DNA of 64,000 nucleotides, from contig NZ_JASISQ010000001.1 of NCBI RefSeq assembly GCF_030063205.1, positions 423,152-487,151 of the forward strand. The letters are read 5' to 3'. A program made the translations under genes and the position numbers. A model generated the notes under the pieces. The model saw nothing but the letters and a program-made list of their open reading frames with translations, was not told the DNA's origin and searched no databases. Shown in pieces: positions 17,884-27,342 of this stretch; positions within the stretch are counted from its first letter, which is position 1, and the number at the start of each line of letters is the position of its first letter. Source of the stretch: Arthrobacter antibioticus. Its GTDB lineage: Bacteria; Actinomycetota; Actinomycetes; Actinomycetales; Micrococcaceae.

Positions 17884-18816
17884 GTGATCAATCCTGTGCA
17901 TTTGCGGACCCTGTTGGAAGTTGTTCGCCGTGGGTCCTTTGCCGCCGCGGCCACACAATTGGGGTACACGGCGTCGGCCGTTTCACAGCAGATGTCAACA
18001 CTTGAGCGTGACAGCGGCGTGAAGTTGTTCCACCGCTCGGCCCGCAGCGTCCTGCCCACCGACGCCGCCCTTGTCATGTCCCGCCATGCTGCCAAAGTTC
18101 TTACAGACATTGATGCGCTGCTTGCGGCGAGCGCCAGAACGGAAGAGGGGACCAGCCAGGAACTCCGGCTTGGTATCTTCCCATCTCTGGCAACTCATGT
18201 ACTGCCACGGCTATTGCGAAGCCCTGACTGGCCCGGTCTTGGCATTAACTTGCACGTTTCTGTGGGTGAACCGCAGCAGACCATTGGGGGCTTGCGAACC
18301 GGTGGCGAATTAGATGTTGCGCTGGTTTACCAGGTAGGACAGTCCGGGTTGGCGTGGCCGCACACCATCAATCGGCAGTGGATTGGGGACGATAAGTTCA
18401 GGGTGGTCTTGCCCAAGTCCTGGGGTATCCGTTCAGGTTCGGTGGTTGAGGCGACCCACCTCTCCGATATGCCGTGGATCATGCACCACCCCGGGACAAG
18501 CGATGCCACCGTGATTGAGCGGCTCTTTGCCAGTTGCAACCTACACCCCCGGGTGGTCTCCTACAGTGATGACTTCAACGCCAGTCTGCAGATGGCCAGC
18601 GTGGGCCTGGGTGCCGCCCTGGTTCCAGAACTGGCCCTTGCGGGCAGGCCAGATAACGTGGTGGTTTTGGACGTTCCTGAGATTCGGCTGGCCAGGAACA
18701 TCTTTGCCCTGCTCATCAATGACAACCGCACGGCACGTGTGGAGGTATTCGTTGACAAGTTGGCCCACATCCTCCAGGAACTGACAGGCACCAGCACGGT
18801 GGACCTGACCCCCTGA
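17884..18816 (+). CDS. LysR-family transcriptional regulator
   Basis: 310 residues from GTG 17884 (VINPVHLRTLLEVV), behind GGAGAAGAG; earlier codons in frame were discarded. The N-terminal winged helix-turn-helix is clear: GSFAAAATQLGYTASAVSQQMSTLERD. The C-terminal two-lobe effector-binding domain begins near LRLGIFPSLATHVLP. The inducer is unknown. The convergent aldehyde dehydrogenase is a possible but unproven target; LysR regulators more often control a divergent gene, and here the divergent neighbour is nrdHIEF. Confidence 0.92.
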   Translation: MINPVHLRTLLEVVRRGSFAAAATQLGYTASAVSQQMSTLERDSGVKLFHRSARSVLPTDAALVMSRHAAKVLTDIDALLAASARTEEGTSQELRLGIFPSLATHVLPRLLRSPDWPGLGINLHVSVGEPQQTIGGLRTGGELDVALVYQVGQSGLAWPHTINRQWIGDDKFRVVLPKSWGIRSGSVVEATHLSDMPWIMHHPGTSDATVIERLFASCNLHPRVVSYSDDFNASLQMASVGLGAALVPELALAGRPDNVVVLDVPEIRLARNIFALLINDNRTARVEVFVDKLAHILQELTGTSTVDLTP

Positions 18817-18869
18817 CACTTAGGCTCTTTAGGCACTTAGGCTCTTTAGGCACTTAGGCACTCAGGCTC
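18817..18869. repeat. 17-bp tandem repeats between convergent genes
   Basis: CACTTAGGCTCTTTAGG occurs twice perfectly (18817-18833 and 18834-18850) and a third time degenerated, then CTCTTAG leads into the ALDH stop codon. The array starts right at the LysR stop and ends right at the ALDH stop, and it carries TAG/TAA triplets in several frames. Confidence 0.88.
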
Positions 18870-20282
18870 TTAGTCCTTGGCGAACTTCCGGGCCGGTGCG
18901 ATGAGGCGTTTGATGAGTTGCTTCTTCAGTGACGTAAACGGCGGGTAGATCAGCGAGAGCGTGTCCGGTGAGAGCGACTTGCGGAGCACGGCCTTGCGGT
19001 GTGAGAACGTTTCGATGGAATGCTGCCCATGGTAGCTGCCCATGCCGCTCTCCCCTACTCCGCCAAACGGCAGCCCTGGAACCAGCAGGTGTGCCGCTGG
19101 TACACCAAAGCTCAGCGCGCCCGACGACGTCTGCTCAAGGAAGTCCTGGCGCACACCTTCATCTTCGCTAAAGACATACAGGGCCAGTGGCTTGTGACGG
19201 CAGTTGATGAAGTCGATTGCTTGCGCAGCGGAGCCAATAGTGATCAGGGGCAACACTGGACCAAAGATCTCCTCCTCCATCAACTTCGCTTCAGCGTCCA
19301 CGTGGATCACAGTGGGTTCAATGTAGCGGGTGGCGGCATCCATGCCTCCCCCGCTGACAAGGGCGGACCCGGCGTCGTCATGGAGGTCATGAGCGAGAAG
19401 TCCAGCTAAACGGGTATAAGCACTGTCGTTGATAATCCGGCCATAGGCCAAACTGTGGGAAGGCTCGACACCGTAAAGGTCATTGATGGCTTCGGGCAGT
19501 TCCTTGGCAAGTTTGGCCAGGGCGGTGTCAGTGCCCAAGACGTAGTCAGGGGCCACACAGGTTTGGCCGGCATTCATGAACTTGCCCCAGGCAATCCTGC
19601 GCGCCGCCGCCACCATGTCAACGCTCTCATCTATGTAAACAGGAGACTTCCCGCCCAGTTCTAGCGTCACAGGGGTCAGGTGCTTGGCGGCTGCGGCCAT
19701 AACTATTCTGCCCACGCGCCCGTTCCCGGTGTAGAAGATATGATCAAAGCGCTGCTCCAGCAACTCAGTAGTTTCCGGCACTCCACCTTCAATAAGGCTC
19801 ACAGCACCGCCAAGGTACTCCGGCACCCATCGGGCAAGGACTGCCGAGCAGGCCGGTGCCATCTCACTTGGTTTGCCAACCACCGTGTTCCCTGCTGCCA
19901 ACGCACCTATCATCGGAGCTAAAAGCAACTGAATGGGGTAGTTCCACGGGGCAATCACAAGCACCACGCCCAGGGGATCAAGCACGGTTGAGGCATGGGC
20001 CGGTTGCAGCGCCAACGGCACGGCAGCCTTGCGTGGCTTTAACCACTCGGGCAGGTGCTTGATGGTGTGGGCGATCTCAGCAGTAAGGAAACCCAGTTCA
20101 GTCAGCCACGCCTCCGCCGGGTGTTTACCCAGATCGGCTGCCAGGGCTGCACTGAAGTCATCTTGATGATCCAGCAGCATCTGGTTCATGGCTTTGAGTT
20201 CTCGCAGCCTCCACGCAAGGGGCTTAGTTCTTCCACTGGTGAAAACTTCTCTTGCCGCAGCCACGGTTTCTTGTACGCTCAT
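18870..20282 (-). CDS. Aldehyde dehydrogenase, class 3 / fatty aldehyde type
   Basis: 470 residues, the length of class 3 ALDHs. It contains VIAPWNYPIQLLLAPMIGALAAGNTVVGKPSE (cofactor region, about 108-140), FYTGNGRVGRIV, the catalytic glutamate motif TLELGGKSP and the nucleophilic cysteine in NAGQTCVAPDYVL. The C-terminus carries an arginine/lysine-rich helix (SLKKQLIKRLIAPARKF), reminiscent of membrane-associating tails of fatty aldehyde dehydrogenases. It oxidises aldehydes to acids with NAD(P)+. Monocistronic, convergent with LysR. Confidence 0.92.
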   Translation of the reverse strand: MSVQETVAAAREVFTSGRTKPLAWRLRELKAMNQMLLDHQDDFSAALAADLGKHPAEAWLTELGFLTAEIAHTIKHLPEWLKPRKAAVPLALQPAHASTVLDPLGVVLVIAPWNYPIQLLLAPMIGALAAGNTVVGKPSEMAPACSAVLARWVPEYLGGAVSLIEGGVPETTELLEQRFDHIFYTGNGRVGRIVMAAAAKHLTPVTLELGGKSPVYIDESVDMVAAARRIAWGKFMNAGQTCVAPDYVLGTDTALAKLAKELPEAINDLYGVEPSHSLAYGRIINDSAYTRLAGLLAHDLHDDAGSALVSGGGMDAATRYIEPTVIHVDAEAKLMEEEIFGPVLPLITIGSAAQAIDFINCRHKPLALYVFSEDEGVRQDFLEQTSSGALSFGVPAAHLLVPGLPFGGVGESGMGSYHGQHSIETFSHRKAVLRKSLSPDTLSLIYPPFTSLKKQLIKRLIAPARKFAKD

Positions 20283-20330
20283 GCCCCTAATCTACCCGCG
20301 CCGTCCAAACAGCAGTAACGCGTGGTGCAG

Positions 20331-20376
20331 CCAAGCCGTCAGTAAGTTGTTGGAGAACAGCTCACTGACGGCTTGG
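20331..20376 (-). terminator. Terminator of metF-metE
   Basis: CCAAGCCGTCAGT (20331-20343) and ACTGACGGCTTGG (20364-20376) are perfect 13-bp arms with a 20-nt loop, 28 bp beyond the metE stop on the minus strand. Confidence 0.75.
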
Positions 20377-20404
20377 GCACAGTTTTGCACTGATGGGGCG
20401 GGAA

Positions 20405-22720
20405 CTAGACCAGCTGCGCGCGGACTTCCTTGGTGGCGGCCACCAGGTTGCGCAGTGACTCTTCGGTCTCTGCGTAGCCGCGGGTCTTTAGTCCGCAGTC
20501 CGGGTTGACCCAGAGCTGGCGGGCAGGGACGTGCTTGACTGCTGTGTCCAACAGTTCACGGACTTCATTTAGTCCGGGGACGCGGGGGCTGTGGATGTCG
20601 TAGACGCCCGGGCCCACGCCACGGCCGAAGCCGTGGTTTTCCAGGTCGTTGACAACCTCCATGCGGGAACGTGCAGCCTCGATGGAGGTTACATCAGCAT
20701 CCAGACCATCAATGGCGTCAATAATGACACCAAACTCGGAATAGCAAAGGTGGGTGTGAATCTGTGTGCCGTCGCTGGCGCCTGCGGTGGAGAGACGGAA
20801 GGAGTTCACTGACCAGTCAAGGTAAGCACCCTGGTCTGCCCGGCGCAGAGGAAGCAGTTCGCGAAGTGCCGGTTCATCCACCTGAATCACTTTGATGCCG
20901 GCGGCTTCCAGGTCAGCGATTTCATCGCGTAGGGCCAGTCCTACTTGGTTGGCTGTGTCACCCAGAGGCTGGTCGTCACGGACGAAGGACCAGGCAAGGA
21001 TCGTGACGGGGCCTGTGAGCATGCCCTTCATGGGTTTGGCCGTCAGCGACTGTGCGTATTCTGCCCACTGGACTGTGATTGCCTTCTCGCGGGTGACATC
21101 ACCCCAAAGGATTGAGGGGCGGGTGCAACGGCTGCCGTACGACTGAACCCAGCCGTGAACAGTGACGTCGAAGCCTTCCAGGTTCTCAGCAAAGTACTGG
21201 ACCATGTCGTTGCGTTCGGGCTCGCCATGAACCAGCACGTCAAAGTCGAGTTCTTCCTGGAGGTCAACCACACGCTTGATTTCCTCTCTCATCAACCGCG
21301 CGTATTCTTCGCCGGTGATAGCACCCCTGTTGGCGCGGGCACGGGCTGAGCGGATCTCCCCTGTCTGGGGGAACGAGCCAATGGTGGTGGTTGGTAGTGC
21401 CGGCAAGTCCAGTGACTTTTCTTGGGCAGCAACACGAACCGAGTATTCTGAACGGCTAAAATCTGCTGGGGTCAGGGCGGCCACGCGTGCACGCACTTCG
21501 GGGCGCCTGACGCCCTTGGCGCCAGCGCGGGAGGCGATGCTGGCTGTGGCTTCAGCTACGGCGGCAGCGGACGACGCCGGGTCCACCAGGTGCGCTGCCA
21601 GCGTCACCACTTCGGTGACCTTCTGGTCTGCGAATGCCAGCCAGCTGCGTAGCTGCGTTGAAAGCTGGGTTTCTTCGGTGACGTCATGAGGAACGTGCTG
21701 GGTGGAGGTGGAGGTGGACACCGTCACTGTGAGGCCGGCGCTGGCCAAGGCCTCCAAACGGTTGATCGATTCGGCGAGGTCGTTGCGCCAAATATTATGG
21801 CCGTCAACCACGCCGGCAACCACTATTTTGCCAGCAAGCAGGGCCAGCTTGTCAGCGCAAGGTACTGCTCCCTTGAACACGTCAATGTGCAGTGCCTGGA
21901 TCTTCGTCGCGGCCAGGGTTGGGAGCAGTTCTGTGAGCGCTCCAAAAGGAGTGGAGACAAGGATCGCCGGGCGCTCTGGGGCATCGCCAAGAACGTCATA
22001 CGCCCGGGCGACTGCTGCCTGGATTTCGGCCAGCGGAACATCCTGATCACTGACAAGGGCTGGCTCATCCAACTGCACCCAGCTGGCACCGGCAGCACCA
22101 AGACGGGTGAGCAGTTGCGCGTACACCTCAAGGACATCTTCAAGGCGTGAAAGCGGGTTGAAACCGGCCGGGGCATCCTCGGATGCCTTGCTCAGCAGCA
22201 GGAAGGTGACAGGACCTACCAAGTAGGGACGTGTTTCGAAACCGTTAGCTAGGGCAAACTCGAACTGTTCAACAATGCGGTTGGACGTCACCGAGAAGTT
22301 GGTTTCCGGACCAACTTCCGGCACCAGGTAGTGGTAGTTGGTGTCAAAGAATTTAGTCATTTCCAGCGGCTGAATCTCCACTGTGCCCCGGGCAAGAGTG
22401 AAGTAGGCGTTGAGATCCAGCTGGCCGTTTTCATTGCGCAACTCACCAAAGCGCGCAGGGACAGCACCTATATGAGTGGCTGCATCGAGCACCTGATCGT
22501 AGAAGGAGAAGGTGCCAGGGATCGCGGCAGGTTCAGTCAAGCCCAGTTCAGAGAGACGGCGGGCGGTGCCTAGGGCAATGTCTTGACCGGCGGTTTCCAG
22601 TGCACTCTGATCAATCTTTCCTGCCCAGAATGCTTCAACGGCCTTCTTTAATTCGCGACGGCGGCCAATCCGGGGGTAGCCCAGCAAAGAGGCTGAGGGG
22701 AAAACAAGGGCAGTGGACAT
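20405..22720 (-). CDS. metE: Cobalamin-independent methionine synthase
   Basis: 771 residues, full length. The enzyme transfers a methyl group from 5-methyltetrahydropteroyl-triglutamate to homocysteine. Two homologous barrels are visible: N-terminal GYPRIGRRRELKKAVEAFW, and C-terminal TTTIGSFPQTGEIR starting about residue 450. The zinc/homocysteine site is seen as HTHLCYSEF and NPDCGLKTRG. The start ATG 22720 follows AAGGATCC. It lies 66 bp downstream of metF, so the methyl donor and the acceptor enzyme are made together. Confidence 0.97.
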   Translation of the reverse strand: MSTALVFPSASLLGYPRIGRRRELKKAVEAFWAGKIDQSALETAGQDIALGTARRLSELGLTEPAAIPGTFSFYDQVLDAATHIGAVPARFGELRNENGQLDLNAYFTLARGTVEIQPLEMTKFFDTNYHYLVPEVGPETNFSVTSNRIVEQFEFALANGFETRPYLVGPVTFLLLSKASEDAPAGFNPLSRLEDVLEVYAQLLTRLGAAGASWVQLDEPALVSDQDVPLAEIQAAVARAYDVLGDAPERPAILVSTPFGALTELLPTLAATKIQALHIDVFKGAVPCADKLALLAGKIVVAGVVDGHNIWRNDLAESINRLEALASAGLTVTVSTSTSTQHVPHDVTEETQLSTQLRSWLAFADQKVTEVVTLAAHLVDPASSAAAVAEATASIASRAGAKGVRRPEVRARVAALTPADFSRSEYSVRVAAQEKSLDLPALPTTTIGSFPQTGEIRSARARANRGAITGEEYARLMREEIKRVVDLQEELDFDVLVHGEPERNDMVQYFAENLEGFDVTVHGWVQSYGSRCTRPSILWGDVTREKAITVQWAEYAQSLTAKPMKGMLTGPVTILAWSFVRDDQPLGDTANQVGLALRDEIADLEAAGIKVIQVDEPALRELLPLRRADQGAYLDWSVNSFRLSTAGASDGTQIHTHLCYSEFGVIIDAIDGLDADVTSIEAARSRMEVVNDLENHGFGRGVGPGVYDIHSPRVPGLNEVRELLDTAVKHVPARQLWVNPDCGLKTRGYAETEESLRNLVAATKEVRAQLV

Positions 22721-22786
22721 AGTGGGATCCTTAATAATATTTTAGGCGAAAAATGTGAAGAATATGCGGAGCTGGGACCGCCTGGG

Positions 22787-23764
22787 CTAGGCCGTAACCA
22801 ACCGTGCAGCGCTGGGGGCTGGATTCCGGGGTGCCATGCGCGGCCGCCCCGGACGCAGGAGCTGAAGCTTGTCAAGGACTTCGAGAGCGGCGGCATGCTC
22901 GTTGAAGGTGTAGAGGTGGATGCCGGGGGCTCCGGCATCCAGTGCCGCACGGGCTAGATCTACTGTTGCGGATACGCCAATTCGCCTACATTCAACAGCG
23001 CTGTCGGCACGTCCCAGCGAATCAAGCAGCGAGGTTGAAGGAGCAACACCTGTCAGATCACCCAAGCGCTGCACGCGGCGCAGACTTGTGAACGGCATGA
23101 CCCCGGGAATGATGGGGATACTCACCCCTGCCCGCCGTGCACGCCTGAGCAGGTCCTTGTACTGATTTGCGTGGAAGAACACTTGGGTGATGGCAAAGTC
23201 CGCCCCCGAGCGCTGTTTGGCCAGCAGGACTTCCACATCATGTTCAACCGAGGGTGACTCCGGGTGCTGCGACGGGTATGCCGCCACACCAATGGCAACC
23301 TTGCCGGCGCAGAGCAGCGCCGAACGGCCCTGCTCCACGCGGCGGATCAATTCGATCAAGTCTTGGGCATAGCTAAGTGATCCCGCCCGTGTCGCTGATG
23401 GTAATTCCTTGGGTAGATCCCCACGCAGGGCCAGGATGCCACGGACACCGTGGTCAAGGAGTTCGGAGATAATACTGGCAAGCTCATCGGCAGTGTTGCC
23501 AACACACGTCAGGTGGGCCAGCGGCAACAACGATGTTTCATGCAAGAGCCGGTTCAGCAGCTCAACCGCAGTGCTCCGGTTACTCCCGTTGGCTCCGTAG
23601 GTGACTGAAACATAGTCAGGGTTGGTGGTCTCCAGCTCCCTAATGGTGTCCCACAGCGTCACTTCGGCAACATCATTTTTGGGTGGAAAAAGTTCGTAAG
23701 ACAGGGCTATCGGCGCACTTTGAGTCCATGGCGCCGACACCCGAATAAGGCTCGGAGGAGACAT
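22787..23764 (-). CDS. metF: 5,10-methylenetetrahydrofolate reductase
   Basis: 325 residues. ATG 23764 (MSPPSLIR) was chosen because AAGGA precedes it; the frame opens 53 codons earlier at TTG with an unusual cysteine-containing extension. The FAD-dependent barrel shows YELFPPKN near the start (catalytic glutamate region), YVSVTYGANGSNR, HLTCVGNT, ALRGDLPKE, IGVAAYPSQHPES and FAITQVFF. It makes 5-methyl-THF for MetE, encoded immediately downstream. Confidence 0.95.
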   Translation of the reverse strand: MSPPSLIRVSAPWTQSAPIALSYELFPPKNDVAEVTLWDTIRELETTNPDYVSVTYGANGSNRSTAVELLNRLLHETSLLPLAHLTCVGNTADELASIISELLDHGVRGILALRGDLPKELPSATRAGSLSYAQDLIELIRRVEQGRSALLCAGKVAIGVAAYPSQHPESPSVEHDVEVLLAKQRSGADFAITQVFFHANQYKDLLRRARRAGVSIPIIPGVMPFTSLRRVQRLGDLTGVAPSTSLLDSLGRADSAVECRRIGVSATVDLARAALDAGAPGIHLYTFNEHAAALEVLDKLQLLRPGRPRMAPRNPAPSAARLVTA

Positions 23765-24165
23765 TTGCTTGGTCCTTGAGGGTGGGTCGGTGATCTCTAC
23801 CCATAGCGAGAACACGTCTGTTCCGTACAGGTAAAGACAAGCCGATCTTTGATTCGTGAGGGGGCGTTCACAACTCAGCACACTGCCTAGAAAACAGTCA
23901 TGAGGAGCTGGATCCGCCAGCAAATGTCAGGCCCACATGGGGGCACCCACACCTTCGATTCAACAGAAGGTCGCTGACACACGTTGAGGAACTAACGTAC
24001 GACCAAGCTTAGTCACGACTTTCTTGCGATAACAAGTCATCATCGAATTACGTCTTCAGTTTACGGAATATGTCATGCATTACGTTCGGCTATGAGCACA
24101 GTTTGCGCCCTTTGACCGAACTATCTGCACCCGAGGCGTCTGGAAGCTCACACAAAATGAGCCGA
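23765..24165. other. 401-bp gap between metF and the TPR gene
   Basis: Both neighbours are on the minus strand. I looked for SAM-I, SAM-II, SAM-IV and cobalamin riboswitch signatures on the minus strand and saw none. A small hairpin GCTGG-CGGAT-CCAGC (minus strand, near 23910-23925) and ACTG/CAGT stems around 23881-23900 are the only structures. The metF promoter is presumably here. The in-frame 53-codon extension of metF also falls in this gap. Confidence 0.5.
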
Positions 24166-24906
24166 TTACCACGGTTTGGCGTACTGCTCAGGCTCCGGGT
24201 CGTTGTAGTCCTCGGTCAACTTCTGAGACTTGCTGCGTTGCTTTTGCGCTTTCTTTCCAGTCTCAGCAAGTTCCTCTTGTTTACTGTCCGAGGGAGGTTT
24301 TGAGGCATCCTCTTCCGTGCCGGAATCAGACGGGCCCGAGCCATCACCGTCGTCCTTGCTGGCTGAGAGCTTCTGGGCCAGGCGCTCTTGGGCATCCTTG
24401 AGCGCTGCTGACTCGCCGTCCTTATTATTTTTGCTATTGGGTGCGAAGCAGTCCCGCGGGGATTGGGCCACTACTTCACTGCCCTGAGCGTAAAATTCCT
24501 TGGCCGAGGGCGTATTGCCGCCTTTTTTTTGCTCATCACCGAGCTTTTCCAGACTCAGCACCAGGTTCACGCGTACCTTGCAGGACTCGGCAGCGGGGAC
24601 AAGCTCCAGGGCACGGAGAAACTGTTTCCGGGCCTGTTCGAAATCCCCGTGCAAGACAAAGCCGTCACCAAGTGCGAAGTGGGCCTTGTACCGTTCAACA
24701 ACATTTGCACTCCCCATGAGTGCACCAGCCTGCGTAGTCCCACCGGCATTTCCATTGGCGTAGGCGGTAGCCGCCAGTCCAGCGGAAACGGGCAGGCTGA
24801 GCAGCTTCACGGCGAGCAGCATCGCCAATAGCAGCAGGGGTGCCGACCCCCACAGCAGGCGCCGTCGCCGCCGCCTTAAGCTCTGCCGGATATTGTGATG
24901 GCTCAT
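24166..24906 (-). CDS. TPR-like exported/membrane protein of the MoxR-vWA locus
   Basis: 246 residues with an arginine-rich start (RRRRRRLL), one membrane segment (about 18-45), a TPR-like pair (YKAHFALGDGFVLHGDFEQARKQFLRALEL about 73-102, continuing VRVNLVLSLEKLGDEQ) and a low-complexity Asp/Ser/Lys tail. It is the last gene of a moxR-DUF58-vWA-vWA series and overlaps the preceding stop by ATGA. Position and fold correspond to BatC/BatE-like TPR proteins. Function unknown. Confidence 0.75.
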   Translation of the reverse strand: MSHHNIRQSLRRRRRRLLWGSAPLLLLAMLLAVKLLSLPVSAGLAATAYANGNAGGTTQAGALMGSANVVERYKAHFALGDGFVLHGDFEQARKQFLRALELVPAAESCKVRVNLVLSLEKLGDEQKKGGNTPSAKEFYAQGSEVVAQSPRDCFAPNSKNNKDGESAALKDAQERLAQKLSASKDDGDGSGPSDSGTEEDASKPPSDSKQEELAETGKKAQKQRSKSQKLTEDYNDPEPEQYAKPW

Positions 24907-25901
24907 GGTGCACCTTTTTCAGGACGCGGCAACTGGCGCCATGCGCGAGTGAGCGCAGCCAACTCCCACAGCACCACGGCAAAGGCCGCCAAAGCAAATA
25001 TCCAATACACTTCCCACCGTCCAGCGCCCTCCCGGTCAGCGTGTGCTGGTGCTTTTGAGGCGGCGTGCGGTGCTGACTTGATCAGAGCGCCGCTGATGGA
25101 GCCCGGACCCGTCCTGTGGATATAGGGGACATTGAGCTGGGAGGCTATCTTGTTTAACGATTTTTCATCGATCCTTGACAGGGCAGGGGCATAGTCGGCA
25201 CTCTTATCCAGAATGTAGGGCCCGGGTTTGTCAGTGCCAAAAGAGTAATCACGCATCTTCGCCCCGGCAGTGCTTCCGTACCCGAGCACGGCACCCCCAT
25301 CGATGAGGGCCGTCGCTTCAGTGAACGGTTCTGGGGCGGTGGCTGCTGTTTGTTCACCATCGCCGAGGTAGTAGACAAGCCGCGGCCTTTCAGGGTGGCT
25401 CGCTTCCGCAGAGGTAAGTCGCTGCGCCAGCACCTCATCGGCAACGCTGATACTGCTACCGTGCGAAGCGAAAGCGGAGCGCGGTGCCATGACCTGTGTG
25501 AGTGTTCGCAATGCCGTTGCATCAGTTGTCAGTGGCAGCGCAACTTTAGCTTCGCTGTCAAAGGTGATCAATGAGAACCGCGCACCGCTCAGTTCATCGG
25601 CCAACGCCATGATGTCCGTCTTCATTCCCGTAAGTCGTGGGGAGCTGGAATTGTAGTCCTCGGCGGAGGAGCTAGGAGTCATATCCACAACAAAAAATAC
25701 GTTCAGCTCGGTGTTGGCCACGGGTGCAGTAGCACCCGTGAGACCTGGACGCATGCCGGCCAGAATCAGCAATACCACCAGTGCGGCGTACCGCCAACTG
25801 GCGGAGCTGCGATTGCGCCAAACTAGCAACACAGCTGCCGCTAGAAGGAGTACGCTCAGCGGCCAGAACAGCCACGGTGTCAGGATAGGCGTCATGGTCA
25901 T
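24903..25901 (-). CDS. vWA-domain membrane protein (BatB-like)
   Basis: 332 residues if translation begins at ATG 25901, which overlaps the upstream stop as ATGA; an ATG at 25916 is also possible. Two N-terminal membrane segments (PWLFWPLSVLLLAAAVLLVW and YAALVVLLILAGM), a von Willebrand A domain and a C-terminal membrane helix (VYWIFALAAFAVVLWELAAL). The MIDAS motif is degenerate: FVVDMTPSSSAED gives D-x-T-x-S instead of D-x-S-x-S. It belongs with the second vWA protein and MoxR, a chaperone-like system of unknown client. Confidence 0.82.
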   Translation of the reverse strand: MTMTPILTPWLFWPLSVLLLAAAVLLVWRNRSSASWRYAALVVLLILAGMRPGLTGATAPVANTELNVFFVVDMTPSSSAEDYNSSSPRLTGMKTDIMALADELSGARFSLITFDSEAKVALPLTTDATALRTLTQVMAPRSAFASHGSSISVADEVLAQRLTSAEASHPERPRLVYYLGDGEQTAATAPEPFTEATALIDGGAVLGYGSTAGAKMRDYSFGTDKPGPYILDKSADYAPALSRIDEKSLNKIASQLNVPYIHRTGPGSISGALIKSAPHAASKAPAHADREGAGRWEVYWIFALAAFAVVLWELAALTRAWRQLPRPEKGAP

Positions 25902-26881
25902 CGGCGCAGCCGCCATGTCGCAGCACCCAAAAGTAGCAGCGACACCAGTGCTGCACCCAGCGGGCCGCCCGGCTGGTCAAGGACAGTGATTTGCGGTGCC
26001 CCCTGCAACTTTGAGCTCTCGGTGGCTTGTACCTGGTTCACAATGGACTCAACTGCCGCGTCTGACTCCAGCGCATGGTAACTGCCGCCTGTGCCGCTGC
26101 TCGTCTTCTTGAGGCCGTCAGCGGCCTGACCAAACGCCGTTTTTGAACCAAAGTCGTTGGGATTCAGAGAGTACACCCGGATACCCGTATTTTTTGCCAG
26201 CAAAGCTGCTTCTGAGAGTGCAAAAATGGGTTTGCCCGCCAGCATGTTGTCAGTGGCAAAAATAATTGATCGTGATCGTTGAGGATCAGCCGTGGCGGGG
26301 AAACCATTGACGCAGGACGCTAAACCATCGCCAATCAAGGACGATCCGGGCGCTTCATAGGTGCCCGCGAAATATTCAAAAGTTGAGGTGTCCATGCCCA
26401 AGGCCTTTTGCGCCACAGTGAGCTCACCGGTGACAAACTCATAGTCATCTGTCAAAGGGAACACCATGACTGCGCTGGAATCAAAGATGGTCAAGCCAAT
26501 GCGTTCGCCCCTGAAGTTGCCAACAAGTTTTGAAAAAACACTCACAATCGCTTCATCGGTGCCAAGCATGGAACCGGATACGTCAAGGCACAGCATGATG
26601 TCCCTGTTCACGTGTTCGGGATTGAAGGTTTCTTCTTTGATGGGACGTGCGGCAGCCACGGCTAGCGAGAGGCCAAGAACAGCCAGCGCGGCCAGCGCCA
26701 CAAGCAACCATTTCCTGCGCTGCGCCACGGCTCTCTTGTATGCGGGCAGTGCGGTGAGCCTGTCCACGTGGGCCACTGGCGTGCGCGGCACGGTGGAGTC
26801 GCCTCGGCGCCAGAAAATCACTGCCACGGCGACAATCATGGCCAGGGCCAGGGGCAGCAGCCACCAATATTTCAGTGCCAC
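25898..26881 (-). CDS. vWA-domain membrane protein (BatA-like)
   Basis: 327 residues from GTG 26881, overlapping the preceding gene. Membrane helices lie at the N-terminus (WWLLPLALAMIVAVAVIFW and LVALAALAVLGLSLAVAAA) and C-terminus (LGAALVSLLLLGAATW). The vWA domain has an intact MIDAS, DVSGSM, at about residues 99-104, plus the TFEYFAGTYEAPGSSLIGDGLASC stretch with the second metal-coordinating threonine region. It likely binds partners in a metal-dependent way on the outer membrane-proximal side. Confidence 0.88.
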   Translation of the reverse strand: MALKYWWLLPLALAMIVAVAVIFWRRGDSTVPRTPVAHVDRLTALPAYKRAVAQRRKWLLVALAALAVLGLSLAVAAARPIKEETFNPEHVNRDIMLCLDVSGSMLGTDEAIVSVFSKLVGNFRGERIGLTIFDSSAVMVFPLTDDYEFVTGELTVAQKALGMDTSTFEYFAGTYEAPGSSLIGDGLASCVNGFPATADPQRSRSIIFATDNMLAGKPIFALSEAALLAKNTGIRVYSLNPNDFGSKTAFGQAADGLKKTSSGTGGSYHALESDAAVESIVNQVQATESSKLQGAPQITVLDQPGGPLGAALVSLLLLGAATWRLRR

Positions 26882-27342
26882 GATGCCACCACGTTCCGCG
26901 CTGTACCGGTTGCCTCGGTGACCGTAAGCCCCCCACCGTGAGCCGTGAACTCGCCGGGATAAAACAGTTCAACCGCGTCAGCAGCCACAGCAAGCTGCGC
27001 TCCTCTTAGTTGCGTCAGAGTCATGCGCTGGGCTGGCAACCCCGTCACTTCATGAACAAAGCCTCGCACTGCCAGGCTCAGCTCAAGGTGAGCGGCACGC
27101 TGGTCTATGGTGCCGACGTCGTACTTGTTCTCAACGTCCGTGATTAGCTGCAAGTACTTGTTCCGCACAGACCCGGGATAGCGGGGTGGCACAAAGTCAG
27201 GCACGCCGGTGGTGGCCCGCTCACTGGTGGAAACCCATACCCACACGATCCAGCCAAGACACATCAGCACCAGGGCAGCACCCGTCAGCGGCCACCAGAT
27301 TGAGTATCCAACGGGGGCAAAGAAAACACCGTCAGCGGCCAC
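26872..27342 (-). CDS. Single-pass membrane protein of the MoxR locus (DUF4381-like)
   Basis: 156 residues if it starts at GTG 27342, which has GGAGAGG upstream and overlaps the DUF58 stop by 11 nt; the longer frame into DUF58 was rejected. One membrane segment (WWPLTGAALVLMCLGWIVWVWV) is followed by a soluble domain with RNKYLQLITDVENKYDVGTI and LSLAVRGFVHEVTGLPAQRMTL. Position between DUF58 and the first vWA gene matches the small membrane subunit seen in many moxR-bat loci. The family name is inferred from position and shape. Confidence 0.7.
   Translation of the reverse strand: MAADGVFFAPVGYSIWWPLTGAALVLMCLGWIVWVWVSTSERATTGVPDFVPPRYPGSVRNKYLQLITDVENKYDVGTIDQRAAHLELSLAVRGFVHEVTGLPAQRMTLTQLRGAQLAVAADAVELFYPGEFTAHGGGLTVTEATGTARNVVASWH

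Noticed and set aside
23765-24060. SAM or cobalamin riboswitch before metF-metE
   Set aside because: None of the SAM-I, SAM-II, SAM-IV or B12-box conserved segments can be found on the minus strand.
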